A stretch of DNA of 64,000 nucleotides from Siphonodentalium dalli (lineage: Eukaryota > Mollusca > Scaphopoda > Gadilida > Siphonodentaliidae): contig CP136068.1 in assembly GCA_032622095.1 (NCBI GenBank), forward strand, positions 138,021,989 through 138,085,988. Direction: 5' to 3'. The notes beneath the pieces were generated by a model, which was not told where the DNA came from, did not search any database, and was given only the letters and a program-made list of their open reading frames with translations. Both the position numbers and the translations under genes were made by a program. Positions 31,200 to 43,299 of the stretch are shown piece after piece. How positions within the stretch are numbered: position 1 is the first letter of the stretch; each line of letters starts with the position of its first letter.

Positions 31200-32805
31200 T
31201 AGAGCTTCCATTCTTCCATTATTTGACCCTATCTGAAGCTCATACCTTTTCTAAGTACAGGCGACAAAGGACTCCTGGTGGCAGACTCTGCTTGGTTCTC
31301 TTCTTATGGTGACTCCAAAAACAAGATTCGACCAAAAGTTCCGAAACCCGCACCTTCATGAGCTAAAATAAAGACATTTGTCATTTGTGCAAAAAACAAT
31401 TGTTGTCTGTTTCATTAAAATCATTTCCTTTTTACGAATGACCACATGTTTGTCATGCGCAGTGGCATAGTTTCATAATGGTTACTATAAAGTGTACTCC
31501 GCCCCGACACCGACTGGGGGGGGGGATGTATACACAGAAGATATATGATTTTTTTTTTTTTTTGCTAAATTATATGCTACTTTGCCAATTTATTACATAT
31601 GTAATATTGGTATATGAAGTAATTGTTTTATTCAGAGATGCATAATCAGTTCTCACATTTGTGGTGGTGTCAAAAAATGTCATAATCACACCAGCGTGCG
31701 TAGATAGCTGCACGAGCAGTGTTTGTATTCTAATGCGCATAATGTTTGCTTTCATATTGCATATATACAACAACATTTCTTCAAAATAAGCTTTAGTTTA
31801 ATATCAGAATCGATTTACTGCAACAGAATAATGCTAACCACTGTCAACTGTATGGTAAAAATTTCTCAAAACTTGTTAGGCCTATTTATCAAATTAATAT
31901 GGCCATATTATCACTAAAGTATCACTAAATAGGTTAGTCAGTATAATTAGCGTATGTTTCGCTAATGTGAGAAGTGAGAACATTTTACACCTAAAAATAT
32001 TTGCTTTGGAAAAGAGCATTCCGTGTTAAGCCGCTTTCACACATGTCCGTTTCTCCGATGCGTTTCCTTGGTTTCTAATATTTTAACTCATCCGGAAAAC
32101 GCATCGGTCAAAACAGTGATAATATCACTGGGTCTTTCACACATGTGCGTTTCTCGGACTTGAAATGCTGCGTTTCGCCTGCGTTTCTAAAAAAGCATAC
32201 ACAAGCATGTGTGGCTAGCTTCACTATTTCGACCGATGCTTTTCCGGATGCGTTAAAATATTAGAAACGCAAGGAAACGCATCCAAGAAACGGACATGTG
32301 TGAAAGCGGCATTAGTCTATTCCTGATATGGTATAAATAAAAAGCATTTCTTTCCTTACTGTGACTAACATAAAAAAGTGTACTCCGGCTCCGACGCAGC
32401 CAACGTCGGGGTTTTTCATTCAGTGTCTATTGGTTCATTTTAACTATCCTCGTCCTAATATCTGGGCTTGGGACCAGCAGACTTTGTGGAATCCGTTTTT
32501 GAGTACACTTTTTAGTAACCATTATTAAACTATGCCACTGTGCATGACAAACATGTGGTCATTCGTAAACAGGAAATGATTTTAATGATACAGACAACAA
32601 TTTTTTTTTACACAAATTACAAATGTCTTTAATTTAGCCCATGAAGGTGCGGATTTCGGAACTTTTGGTCGAATCTTGTCTTTGGAGTCACCATAAGAAG
32701 ATAACCAAGCAGAGTCTGCCACCAGGAGTCCTTTGTCGCCTGTAATTAGAAAAGGAATGAGCTTTAGGTAGGGTCAAAGAATGGAAGAAATGAGTCTAAT
32801 ACAGA
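31200..32805. repeat. Large imperfect inverted repeat with about 330-bp arms
   Basis: 31225-31530 is the reverse complement of 32480-32790. Shared words are GGCGACAAAGGACTCCTGG, GCAGACTCTGC and TTATGGTGACTCCAAA, and the CATAGTTTCATAATGGTTACT word is matched by its complement. The loop holds the 283-bp MITE and a poly-T run. AAGTGTACTCCG occurs at both inner arm ends. It is likely a decayed fold-back element. No target duplication was found. Confidence 0.75.
32029..32311. mobile_element. 283-bp MITE with TTA target duplication
   Basis: Terminal inverted repeats of about 80 bp. GCCGCTTTCACACATGTCCG at the left is matched by CGGACATGTGTGAAAGCGGC at the right. TTA flanks both ends (32026-32028 and 32312-32314). 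A 3-bp TTA/TWA duplication is typical of PIF/Harbinger MITEs. No transposase. Confidence 0.8.
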
Positions 32806-33102
32806 TGTATACCATGTATTTGACTTGTTGTTGTTGTGTTCTGTAATCACTCTATCGTTGATTTAACGTCTCTGGTACTGTAATGATTTGCTTGACCCTT
32901 GGTACGTTAAACACTTGATGCTGTCCTCGGTCTAGGATAGCCCTCAGCTGCCCTGTCGTCAGGTCTGGCAAATGTGAGAATACAGCTACAATAGCTGTAT
33001 TCAGCTAACCTAGCTATATTCAGCTATATATTATACTCTCAAACCGGCTGTTTATCGATAACAAACTAGAAGAGCTAATTTGCGCATCGAAATTAGGCTA
33101 CC
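32806..33102. other. No gene recognised
   Basis: Contains a short array of TAGCTGTATTCAGCTA-type words (32985-33030) only. Confidence 0.4.
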
Positions 33103-34193
33103 ATATTCTCCACAGAAATTGGAATCACTGACCTTTATGCAATTTTTTGAGATTTTTTTGGAGTTTAGGCATTAGGGTTCAGAAGAATGGCAGGTAATTT
33201 TCTGGAGATTCCTCCACCACCATTCACTTCGACCCGTGAATTGTAACAACAAAAGCATAAATCTCAGGGGTTTCGGCATATATAGTTAGAACAAGCATTG
33301 ATCTACAATCTTACCGCGAGCATAGCATCTATTCGTTGATTTATTCCAGGTTTTATCGCACGTTAACAATTTTTTTTCACCTGTTAGCTAGGTGGTGCCG
33401 CCGAAGATAGCCGGAACTCCTCGATTTGTCTTCGGCAAATCGAAAAATCGGGTAGTACGAAAACTGGTATTCGGAGCCGGAACATTGTTATCGGTCAAAA
33501 CAATCAGCCCACGACAAAGGTCTATTAAAAGTATCAGGTTCTGCCTTCCCAGCTGGTCCATTAAGCGTTGTTTCATTGTGTAATATGGTCATTTGAGTGT
33601 TAAACAGAATAAAATGTCAAGAAAGGGATTTTGGTGTCATTAGACGCAGAATAACACATCCAAACTATCCAGAAATTCAAGTTGGCGTTCAACATAGCCA
33701 CCAAAACTAATAAATAGCTAGGGCAAATTACTCACAAAGTCAAATTGACCAAACACGGATACAGTCTCGATATGGACATCTGATTGTTAACAATATGATT
33801 TGGGTGTGCATGGCTGAGAATGTGTCGACATTTCAAGATGGATACCAAAATGGTCGTCGAAAATTGTCCAAATTTGAGTGATATCAATATCAGTATGATT
33901 AAATAATTAGCCAGTACAATTTTCCAACGTATTGATTCCCATTTATCGGGACAACAATTTTTCAAACAAAGCAGTATCTTCGTTAGATTCAAACCTGCTA
34001 GTCACACACTAAGAGGGCATTTTGCAATTATGGCGAGCGATGAGCTTAATTGTTTTCAAACATGTACGAAAAAACAGATGTCAATAGCTACGTGCAGACA
34101 TGATTATCGATGGACGATTGCCAGTAAACATATGGTCCCGGTGGTTCATTCAGCAAATTGTGTAGCGCAAAAATTGCGTGATATGACGGAAAC

Positions 34194-35112
34194 GGGCCCA
34201 CTCGCCCCAGGGCCAGCTCGCCCCAGTCGACATGGGCCAGCTCGCCCCGAGCCAGCTCGCCCCGGGACAGCTCGCCCCAAGGGATAATGTCTTATTTAAG
34301 TTGTCGTTTTGCTTGCTTTCTATGGCTTACAGTCAAGTGATACCCGAGTCAAGTGATACCATACAAAGTGATACCCAATTCGGTCAACTGATACCCAAGA
34401 TGTGTATCATTGAATTTGGAATGTTGAATTAAATATACACACATTCGAGATCATTATTTGTCCGAACGTCATGTCGGAATATACTCCATTCCTCGATCGA
34501 AAATGTGCTTGAGTCTAGCCACTGCCGTTGTATATATTCGCAGATACAACGGAACATATTTGCGGTTATGATGTCAGATAAATATTGCACTGCTTATATA
34601 CGGTATGTGGTCGGCATATGAAAGTGATTATCTATCACACTGAAGCCATCTCATCCACTGAAGTGTGAGGTGTGATTAGTCGATTGGTTACTGTGTAAAC
34701 AACCTGCTTCTATTGTTTTGATAGGATATGAATGGGGATATAATAACGGCTTCAAAGGGGTTCCCAAACTCCAGAGATAGTGAGATGAACTCAGAGAATA
34801 AGAGAAACTTTAATATCCAGAATGTGAAAACAGTTCATTATTGTTATTTATGAATTCGCCGGTTCGTCGTTCAAACCAACTAGTGTGATAAACTGCATGG
34901 CTATTATCTTTGCTAACAAACGTGCCTAAAGTAATCTAAATGTCAAAATTGATGGACATAACTCTGAAATATATCATAATCTGAACTTAAGAAATTAATA
35001 TATTAATATATATTAACTTATTTACAACTTTAATACAAATGTAATACCCGGGCCAGCTCGCCCCTGAAAGGTGGGCCAGCTCGCCCCAAAAACGGCCTGG
35101 GCGAGCTGGCCC
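34194..35112. mobile_element. Element with GGGCCAGCTCGCCCC terminal repeats
   Basis: The left end has four or five direct copies of GGCCAGCTCGCCCC-like 15-mers (34194-34280). The right end has two more plus a final inverted GGGCGAGCTGGCCC (35048-35112). Near the left there is also a GTGATACCC triplicate (34336-34395). A related fragment is at 63186-63235. The exact ends and target duplication are uncertain; it lies where the FB3 arms stop matching. Confidence 0.6.
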
Positions 35113-36192
35113 TTATATGCTATCTGCATTCGTGCACGAAGCATATGTTATTCTGTGTGAACCAGCACATGTTTGTATTACTCTGTATTATATTTTTAAG
35201 TACTAACAATTTCAGCAACGTTTTAAAGGTGAAAAGTCCACCACGGCTATATCTGAAACGTTTATTTCGTATTTACACTGTGGGGTAATTCGATTGTTCG
35301 CTGGTGATTTTCAGACAACCACTGTTTAGTTTATGTGTATCCGATGACCCTTTCAATAATAGTTAATCGTCTCAATATGTTCCGAAAACATCAAGGCTAC
35401 TTAATTTCTCATTCGATTGCTGAAATGATGAAAACGTTGACGGTCCGCTAGCCCATTTAAAACAATAAATGTCTCCAAATAAATGGTATTTGGTGTAGTT
35501 CCGCAAAGTTCATCTTTTCGAAGTATTTTCCACATGTAGTCAACATTAGTTGTTGTGTTGCATACAGACCGGGCTATAATTTGGACCAGATCACGCTTTT
35601 CCAGATTTTGATCCACACTGTCATGCCATGTGTGCTCCTGAATAGAAATAACTATCTGCTATGCTTTTATTTCTATAGTGCAATGGGCGGATAAAACAAT
35701 TTGAATCATGTGCATGCAACAATAAGGTATATCCGCATGCACCATCCGAACTGCAAACTTGAGGAAATACTTTGTAAACATGTTTATAAATATCTCCAGT
35801 GATGTTACACAATTACCATTCATCTACCCATAACTGAGGGAGTAATCAACGCTGTAGTTTTATGATTGATTGATCGTTGGGTAGGAATTCCTCCCGATTA
35901 TGGTGATCATCATAACATAACGGTCATTATTGGATACTCTGTCTTTAGTTATTTGTTGAATATGCCTGGTATAGGCAAATTTCTTCGGCACACGTTTTAA
36001 GTATCTGGTTCGGTATATATGAGATCAGGACACATGGCCTTATGGGGTTTGATGTTTCATAGCAATGCAGTTACATCGACGATACTGATCTCAGATTTGA
36101 CCATTGCGTCGACTGGTTTTGTTTGGTCTAGTTCGGGCAGTGAGGTGTTATTTTCCGTGAAGGCTGATTGGAATTGGTCCAACAAGCGAGAC
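35113..36192. other. No gene recognised (FB3 loop)
   Basis: Only short frames without domains. It could be the original unique core of FB3. Confidence 0.4.
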
Positions 36193-36390
36193 CACTGAGT
36201 CGCGGCCGTATTGGATTCACCCAGTCCCGTTCCATGGTTTCAGAGATTCATCCAGCGCAGGTTCCGTGGTTTTAGTGATTTTGAATATTCATGACTTCCA
36301 TATATGGAAATGCTACTCCCGAACTTTGACCTGTAGCACTAAAACCACATAACCGGGTCTGGTGGATCCAATAGGGCCGTGAGTTAGGCT
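36193..36390. repeat. About 200-bp imperfect inverted repeat, MITE-like
   Basis: GCGGCCGTATTGGATTCACC at the left pairs with GGTGGATCCAATAGGGCCGT at the right. Inner words GTGGTTTTAGTG and CACTAAAACCAC pair too. No clear flanking duplication. Confidence 0.65.
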
Positions 36391-36905
36391 GAATAGACAC
36401 TCTCGTCGGTTTTCTGTGACAAAGACAAAGTTACCCAGGTTCCTGAAATTGTTATAAAGTTACCCAGGTTATAAGTTGCGGTGAGCGGAGGGGAATATTC
36501 GTATTTATAGGCGATTTATATAGATCAATCATCAAATAAGAGTGAATACTCCCTCATTGGGACCATGTGAGTTGTAATTATCATACATCGTCAGGAAAGA
36601 CGGACATAATCCCCGCTCGAATAAACAGTGTTCTCTTGTTGTGAGGGTACACTTGAATGGCCGGGAACACGATAGGTATATAGTCAGATCGATTTTATAT
36701 CCACAGCTACGTTTACAATACACTTATGGATGAAGTGACGCGTATGATGCAAATAAACCAGCTAGAATTCAAAGTATATAAGCGCACGTGGGTGTTGTGT
36801 GACTTTTGTGTGAATTGTAATGGGAAATATTCGCTCTTATGCGTGATTATATATCAGAATATGTTACCTGGTTTCAGCGTAGCATCATGCCAGCTGGTAT
36901 GTCAT
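36391..36905. other. No gene recognised (FB3 loop, right)
   Basis: Contains AAAGTTACCCAGGTT twice (36428 and 36460) and otherwise nothing recognisable. Confidence 0.4.
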
Positions 36906-37992
36906 ATCACGCATTTTTTTGCGCTACACAATTTGCTGAATGAACCACCGGGACCATATGTTTACTGGCAATCGTTCATCGATAATCATGTCTGCACGTA
37001 GCTATTGACATCTGTTTTTTTCGTACATGTTTGAAAACAATTAAGCTCATCGCTCGCCATAATTGCAAAATGCCCTCTTAGTGTGTGACTAGCAGGTTTG
37101 AATCTAACGAAGATACTGCTTTGTTTGAAAAATTGTTGTCCCGATAAATGGGAATCAATACGTTGGAAAATTGTACTGGCTAATTATTTAATCATACTGA
37201 TATTGATATCACTCAAATTTGGACAATTTTCGACGACCATTTTGGTAGCCATCTTGAAATGTCGACACATTCTCAGCCATGCACACCCAAATCATATTGT
37301 TAACAATCAGATGTCCATATCGAGACTGTATCCGTGTTTGGTCAATTTGACTTTGTGAGTAATTTGCCCTAGCTATTTATTAGTTTTGGTGGCTATGTTG
37401 AACGCCAACTTGAATTTCTGGATAGTTTGGATGTGTTATTCTGCGTCTAATGACACCAAAATCCCTTTCTTGACATTTTATTCTGTTTAACACTCAAATG
37501 ACCATATTACACAATGAAACAACGCTTAATGGACCAGCTGGGAAGGCAGAACCTGATACTTTTAATAGACCTTTGTCGTGGGCTGATTGTTTTGACCGAT
37601 AACAATGTTCCGGCTCCGAATACCAGTTTTCGTACTACCCGATTTTTCGATTTGCCGAAGACAAATCGAGGAGTTCCGGCTATCTTCGGCGGCACCACCT
37701 AGCTAACAGGTGAAAAAAAAATTGTTAACGTGCGATAAAACCTGGAATAAATCAACGAATAGATGCTATGCTCGCGGTAAGATTGTAGATCAATGCTTTT
37801 TCTAACTATATATGCCGAAAACCCTGAGATTTATGCTTTTGTTGTTACAATTCACGGGTCGAAGTGAATGGTGCTGGAGGAATCTCCAGAAAATTACCTG
37901 CCATTCTTCTGAACCCTAATGCCTATAACTCCAAAAAAATCTCAAAAAATTGCATAAAGGTCAGTGATTCCAATTTCTGTGATATTCTCCGG

Positions 37993-39350
37993 TCACCCTC
38001 AACCAAATCAAAACCGTCGCTTGTTTTCTGACAAAGTGTTGCCTTTTGTCGACACGGCGATGGTGATTATGTGTGAAAACTTACTACGGCGGTCGATGTC
38101 GGTCATAACGGTTTAATAACTCTCTTATGCAATGCGGAATACCTTGAAAAATACATTAAATACAATATTTATCACCGAAGATGGAACATCTTAATCATTC
38201 CCGGAAGTATCAATATGATGCTGCTAAAACGCAGTTTGGTTGGTGCGTTAAAACAGGTAAAAAGGGGAACATCTCTCGCCAGAGTTTAAAGGTACTCAAC
38301 CCGTAAAGAGGGTCCCCATCTCAACAGATTACAACAACAACAATTCGATCGGAGGGTCCTATATTACTATTTCTTTGGCTTTGGGGGTAAAAAATATTTG
38401 ATTCGAGTCGAGGAACCCATCAAACAAAGCTCAGAGTTATTAGATATTGATTTTTGAAATTTGTTATAAACTCGAGATCAGTACTACTAACTGCCGTAAT
38501 CTGCTCTGGATGTGTTCTCCAAATCTATTCAAACAGACAAAGATGGATAACTCTAAAATCAAGTGGTAATTTTAACGCAATTTTGACTGAGTTCTGGGCC
38601 AGATAGTATTCCCGATAATGAAAAATAATAGATTTCTAAAATCGATATCTAACAAATCTGAGCTTTGATGGGTGACTTCCTCGACTCGAATCAAATATTT
38701 TTGACCCCCGAAGCCATTGAAATAGTAATTGAGAGGAGTTTTATCGGGTTGAGTACCTTTAACCGAGCGAGTACCACTCACTGCTTGAGCTGACTTTCTC
38801 CAAAAATACGGAAACGCATACATGTATGTCGAATCGCGAAAATACAAATAACAATGTTATGTTTTCACACATTATATATTTTCCCGCCAAAACAGATTGA
38901 ATAGTTCTGACTCGCTGACGACCAGGACTTCATGTTTAAAATACTTCAGAAATTATATAAGTCGCATTTTCATTTCAGTTGTCCCTACTAGTATGTTGTG
39001 CCATACATTTTCAATATGCCGCACAATATCTGTATATACCGTTATGAATAGTTACCAGTATCGTTCACAAACCGCTAGTGGCGTATGTAATTTTAAATGC
39101 TTGATATAGGTACACCATTCTAACGCCCCCTACCGGTTTAGCATCGATAAGAAGTAAACGAGTGTTTGCGATGAATTTCATCTTTATTTTATAAGTTAGT
39201 TAATGAATGCATTCGCAGAAAATAGTCCCCAGAATATTTACTGACATCGACCACCGTAGTAAGTTTTCACACAAAATCAGAATTGCCGTGTCGACAAAAG
39301 GCAACACTTTGTCAGAAAACAAGTGACGGTTTTGATTTGGTTGAGGGTGG
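37993..39350. mobile_element. 1.36-kb element with about 115-bp terminal inverted repeats
   Basis: The left end CACCCTCAACCAAATCAAAA matches the reverse complement at the right end 39330-39349. Pairing continues through GGCAACACTTTGTC and TGTCGACACGGC to about 38107/39236. It abuts FB3 almost directly. No target duplication is visible. It contains a second inverted repeat, 38287-38765. Confidence 0.75.
38287..38765. repeat. Nested inverted repeat, arms of about 150-180 bp
   Basis: AAAGGTACTCAACCCG at 38289 is matched by its complement ending near 38763. ATATTTGATTCGAGTCGAGG is shared by both arms. One arm keeps an open frame (KYLIRVEEVTHQSSDLLDID), so the unit may have come from coding DNA. 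Confidence 0.7.
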
Positions 39351-40929
39351 TTAGATAGATAGATAATTTTTTAATGGCTAAAAGATGCAAAATTTGCAGA
39401 CATGAGCATAAGCATATATACAAAAGTGTAAACACAGAGTGTGACATTCATATAGTATAAATATAAAAAGTATAGATATATAAATATAACAAGAATGCAG
39501 CTTGACAGTTTTGTAGAGGGACAAGATAGTGAATAAACCTAGCTTAGTAATGACTACTAAATAGATACTCATACATGTACTTGTATAAAAATCAACCCGT
39601 GCTATCCCACCCTCCTCCCTCAACAGGACTGTCATGTTGCTTAAGAGATACTAGTAATAGAACCAACAGCTCTTCGCCACCTGCATATACACACTGCTGC
39701 CATGTATGACCGGCTTTAGACTGGCATGTCCATGACCGAAAGATGGAATCCCTAAATACAGGCAGCAGTGACAATATATGCAGCTGGCCAAGTACTGTCA
39801 TCGTATATAGAAAGATAGAGAGGAAAATAGAGTAGTAGAAGAGAAATATACATATGAATACGCTCGTCTGACAAGTCATGCCATCGATTGCCATCAAGGA
39901 GCGCACAGGAAAGCAAGCCAAAGCTTGCTTATTTCCACTGTGGTCCTTAATGGTAACCGACCACATGACTGACCAGGCCACAGCACAAGTTCTCGTAAGG
40001 TCGTACGGTATTATTAATATCATGATTCACACCATTAATAATATACAAAGTCAGATTCCTCAGTACCTAAAATTTTATCGAATAATTCCTGTTTTATTAG
40101 GTGATTCCATGTAGCCAAGTTGCAGTTAGGTTCAATATATTTTACATAATTATTTCACAATGTGATTCCTGTGTAGAAAAAGCTATTGTAACCAAATACC
40201 CTAACATGAGGCACAGATAATCTAAAGATTCCAGACCGGAGATTATATTTACAATGAGTGTTCGAAAATTGGAATCCATCTCTTATAGTCGGGGAGCCAA
40301 TAAGGTCCACCTGCACCCCCCCCCCCCCCCGATGATTACAAATAACCTTATTTTTATTGTTCCCTATGGTATCCAGATAAAGAATCCGGAATTCACCGAA
40401 AAATAAAGGTGGCCCTACTAGGTGCTAGAGCCATTTGAATCCAAGATGGCCGCCATTTCCTCTAATTCCGACCAGCTCTATTTAATCGTTGTAATAGATC
40501 GGTTGTTAGCAAAAGACACAGACAAAATATATGCCATTTGTTGGTATGATATCCTTCTTCAAAATGACGGCAAAAAAATTCGAAAAAAATTCAAAATGGC
40601 CGCCGAAAAATGACGTCATCTGCACGAAAATAGGAAATTTAATTAATATTTCACCATATCTTCCATTTTTCTTCACATTAATCATTAGTAAATGGCACTG
40701 GTTTTGAGACAGTCATCAAGCGTGATATTTTAGCGTCATTTTAAGACATTTGCCATTGACGAGGGTTCCGTAATAGATACAGAAAGAGGATTTGAAAAAG
40801 AGGGGTAAAATTTTCGATTTTTTGCAAGACGATTTTGATAGTCATTTTATCCACAAACCACACAGGCTGTTAATAGAATGTCAACAACTGTGTGCTTTAT
40901 TTTATTGGACGGATGTTTTACTTCAATGG
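39351..40929. other. No gene recognised; repeat-derived
   Basis: The frame at 39592-40023 (minus, 143 codons) has a hydrophobic stretch but no known motif. 40300-40620 has a run of about 17 C and several AAAATGGCCGCC words, like the repeat family in the FB1 arms. Confidence 0.45.
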
Positions 40930-41337
40930 GAATGAAATTGGTGTAGAAAATTTCCAAAATGGCCGCCGAAAATATGAAAAATGGTAAATATTGCCCCAGG
41001 GTGTCCTGCAATGGCTTACAAGTTGTGGTTAATATATAAAATTGGCTAATCTGTATTATATACATTGCATACTAACATGTCTGATGCACCATGGATCATT
41101 GTTTCTATTGTCACCACTGACATCGCCAGAAATATTGGATTTTTCTCTCACAAACTTGACATAAATTTCGGCAAAAATTCACTTTTCAGGGTTGGACAAT
41201 TGTTTTAAGTAAAATGCAACTATCATTGGTATCAAAGGTATTTATTGTTTTGGTCTATCTTAAATGTGTCACACTACGGTGTTTATAGACCAAATTGCTC
41301 AAGATGGCTTCCAAAATGGCAACCAAATTTGTATAAA
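40930..41337. repeat. Copy of the FB1 arm repeat block
   Basis: Aligns with about 19690-20062 in FB1. Shared landmarks are GCCCCAGGGTGTCCTGCAAT, TGCATACTAACATGTCT and CAAGATGGCTTCCAAAATGG. It ends where receptor locus copy B begins. Confidence 0.8.
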
Positions 41338-42284
41338 ATACCAGATATGAGTCGAATATACATGTCTGGAAACGCGTCTATCAATTAATATAGATTTGAT
41401 ATCGATATTTTCTTATTCAATGCTATAATCAAGTGGAACCTTTTTATTATTATTTTTAGTTTTTAAATAGAGTTATCACGCATGGTACAGACGAACGCGA
41501 GGTGTAAATTGTCCCCAATTGATTATAATTATAATATTATAAAAGAAAAGTCTAAATAAATCAATATTAATTGATAGAAGTGTTTCCATACATGGGTCGT
41601 CGATTCACATTTATTATATTATTTTTCATAAATATCACGAACACTGTTCTCTGCTATTCCGAAAAGTTAGGAAATTGTGATTCACGGTCTTGGTTAATAA
41701 ACATGTTAGTTAATCAGCTGACAACTAAATATTCTATTCTGGTAGTCCCAGTATCGTCAGTATTGGTCATGACAAAATCATTTTAAAGGATGCATGCGGT
41801 ATGGAATTTTGCCGAAAACGTCCTTTTGGTATATTGTCACCATGTTTTAAAGGAAATTGGTAGAACCTTGACAAGGACCCGAGAGAGGCCATAATATGTG
41901 GCTCTCTGACACATTAACACAATTAATTACTGATTGTAAGATCAAACAATGGGAACAATTTCAACATACGAGTGGTGTAAATTTCCAGTTAATGTTGTGT
42001 CAGGTATGCAAGTTCCAATTGTTGAACATTTTGATCTAAATTGGGGGAAGGAGTGAGACACCCCATGTCGCCATTCCAAGGACCAAGTGTACATATCTTA
42101 AACCATCTAGGACTAAACACTTGTATGGTGTTGCTCGAACACCGACACAGATAAGAATTGCAAGTGAATTGCAAGTCCACACAATGCAGGAGTGACCAGT
42201 GATAAATATAATTAAAGCGACTACAACTGTTATCCCTTCTGTCATTAACTCTCATAAAGATAGTGTCACTCTTCATTTCAAGTT
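41338..42284. repeat. Receptor locus copy B, downstream block
   Basis: Aligns with 1-330, then 1965-2602, then 3593-3618 of copy A. It is shorter because it lacks 331-1960 and the piggyBac-like MITE. No gene. Confidence 0.75.
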
Positions 42285-43232
42285 TTATACAGATTGCGGG
42301 ATATAAGATAACTGATAAGAATCGAGGCCATCCGATTCTCTAGCACGTTTACGACAAATACAAATACCATTCTTGTAATAACGTCGGAATTCCTTACCAG
42401 CGAGCAAACACAATGGGAACACTGCGAACGACACCATTGGTATGATTAATACCGACCACCATGCGACGGCATCATCAGGAACGATGTAGCACACATCAGG
42501 ACTGTTTTTGTCCTTGTGGCAGCGTACAAAATAGAAAAACACATAGGGAGAATAGGTGGCAATGGTGAAGAAGACGGCGCCAATATAAGGCCATATGGGT
42601 ATGCCAATATCACGTGACATGAAATAGAAGCCAACACAGATGGCCATGGTTAGAACAGTCGCTCCCATAGGTAGGAACGATCCAACGGAATGTAATATCC
42701 TCAAATCAGCGTATCTCAGCCCAATTTAACAGTCATCACGATCGCCACCGACGTTGATTTCAGCAACAGACATAATTGTTGCTATGGCAAACGCCCATGG
42801 CAACACTACACTGAGGATCTTCACGAGGATCGTAAAACGTCTCTTAACCTTGGATTTCGTTTCGTCTTCCGTTGGTTGTGTAGATACTTTCAAGAACATC
42901 TCTGTAAGCACCGATAACATAATCGTAAACGACACAGCTACTCCCAAAATACCCAAGATGGCATACCAAACAGATAATATGTCACATCCGGGCATTTTTA
43001 TATCGAAGTATTCGAGGTTGTGAACAACGTTCCACACCATGCATCCAATGGCCAGATAACTAACGGCGAAGAAGTTAACGACGGCGATGTTCCTGGCTTT
43101 GCTGCGCCCACTTTTGGACATAAGTATTCCAATCAACATCGGGACATCAAGGGCGATGGTAATTATGATAAGCGGGATATAGACACCAGGAAGAATTTTC
43201 GTTTCCCACGTTTCGAAATCTGGCTGCACCAT
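42285..43232 (-). pseudogene. 7TM receptor copy B, interrupted by an in-frame TAA
   Basis: Paralogue of the gene at 3619-4599, same strand and single exon. Codons 1-168 run from 43232 (MVQPDFETWETK) to CDS position GGDRDDC. Codon 169 is TAA (42726-42728), where copy A has a Ser codon. The same frame then continues without other lesions for the remaining about 146 codons to the identical tail ICICRKRARESDGLDSY and IPQSV. The stop falls in the second extracellular loop, so a product would keep only TM1-TM4. TM2, TM3 and the cytoplasmic tail are nearly identical to copy A. The extracellular loops and N-terminus differ strongly. It may be a young pseudogene, a readthrough allele or a sequencing error. 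Confidence 0.85.
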
Positions 43233-43299
43233 GATGTGTCTTTAACTGAAACGAACAAACGCAACATTAGACAACACATCGACACATTATTACGAGAGT

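Larger units (their letters stand above)
33103..37989. mobile_element. FB3: 4.87-kb fold-back element with 8-bp target duplication
   Basis: The element is 33111-37981. Ends are CACAGAAATTGGAATCACTG and its reverse complement, flanked by ATATTCTC on both sides (33103-33110 and 37982-37989). The arms are about 1.07 kb and very similar: 33111-34183 against 36906-37981. They carry mirror-image 86- and 62-codon frames that exist only because the arms are inverted copies. The 2.7-kb loop has other insertions (34194-35112, 36193-36390) and no transposase. Confidence 0.9.

Noticed and set aside
33388-37702. Matching ORF pairs on both strands (62-63 and 86 codons) as conserved genes
   Set aside because: They are identical only because the FB3 arms are inverted copies; no domain and no codon bias.
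39592-40023. 143-codon minus-strand ORF as a membrane protein
   Set aside because: One hydrophobic stretch only, no motif recognised, and it lies in repeat-derived DNA. Left unassigned.
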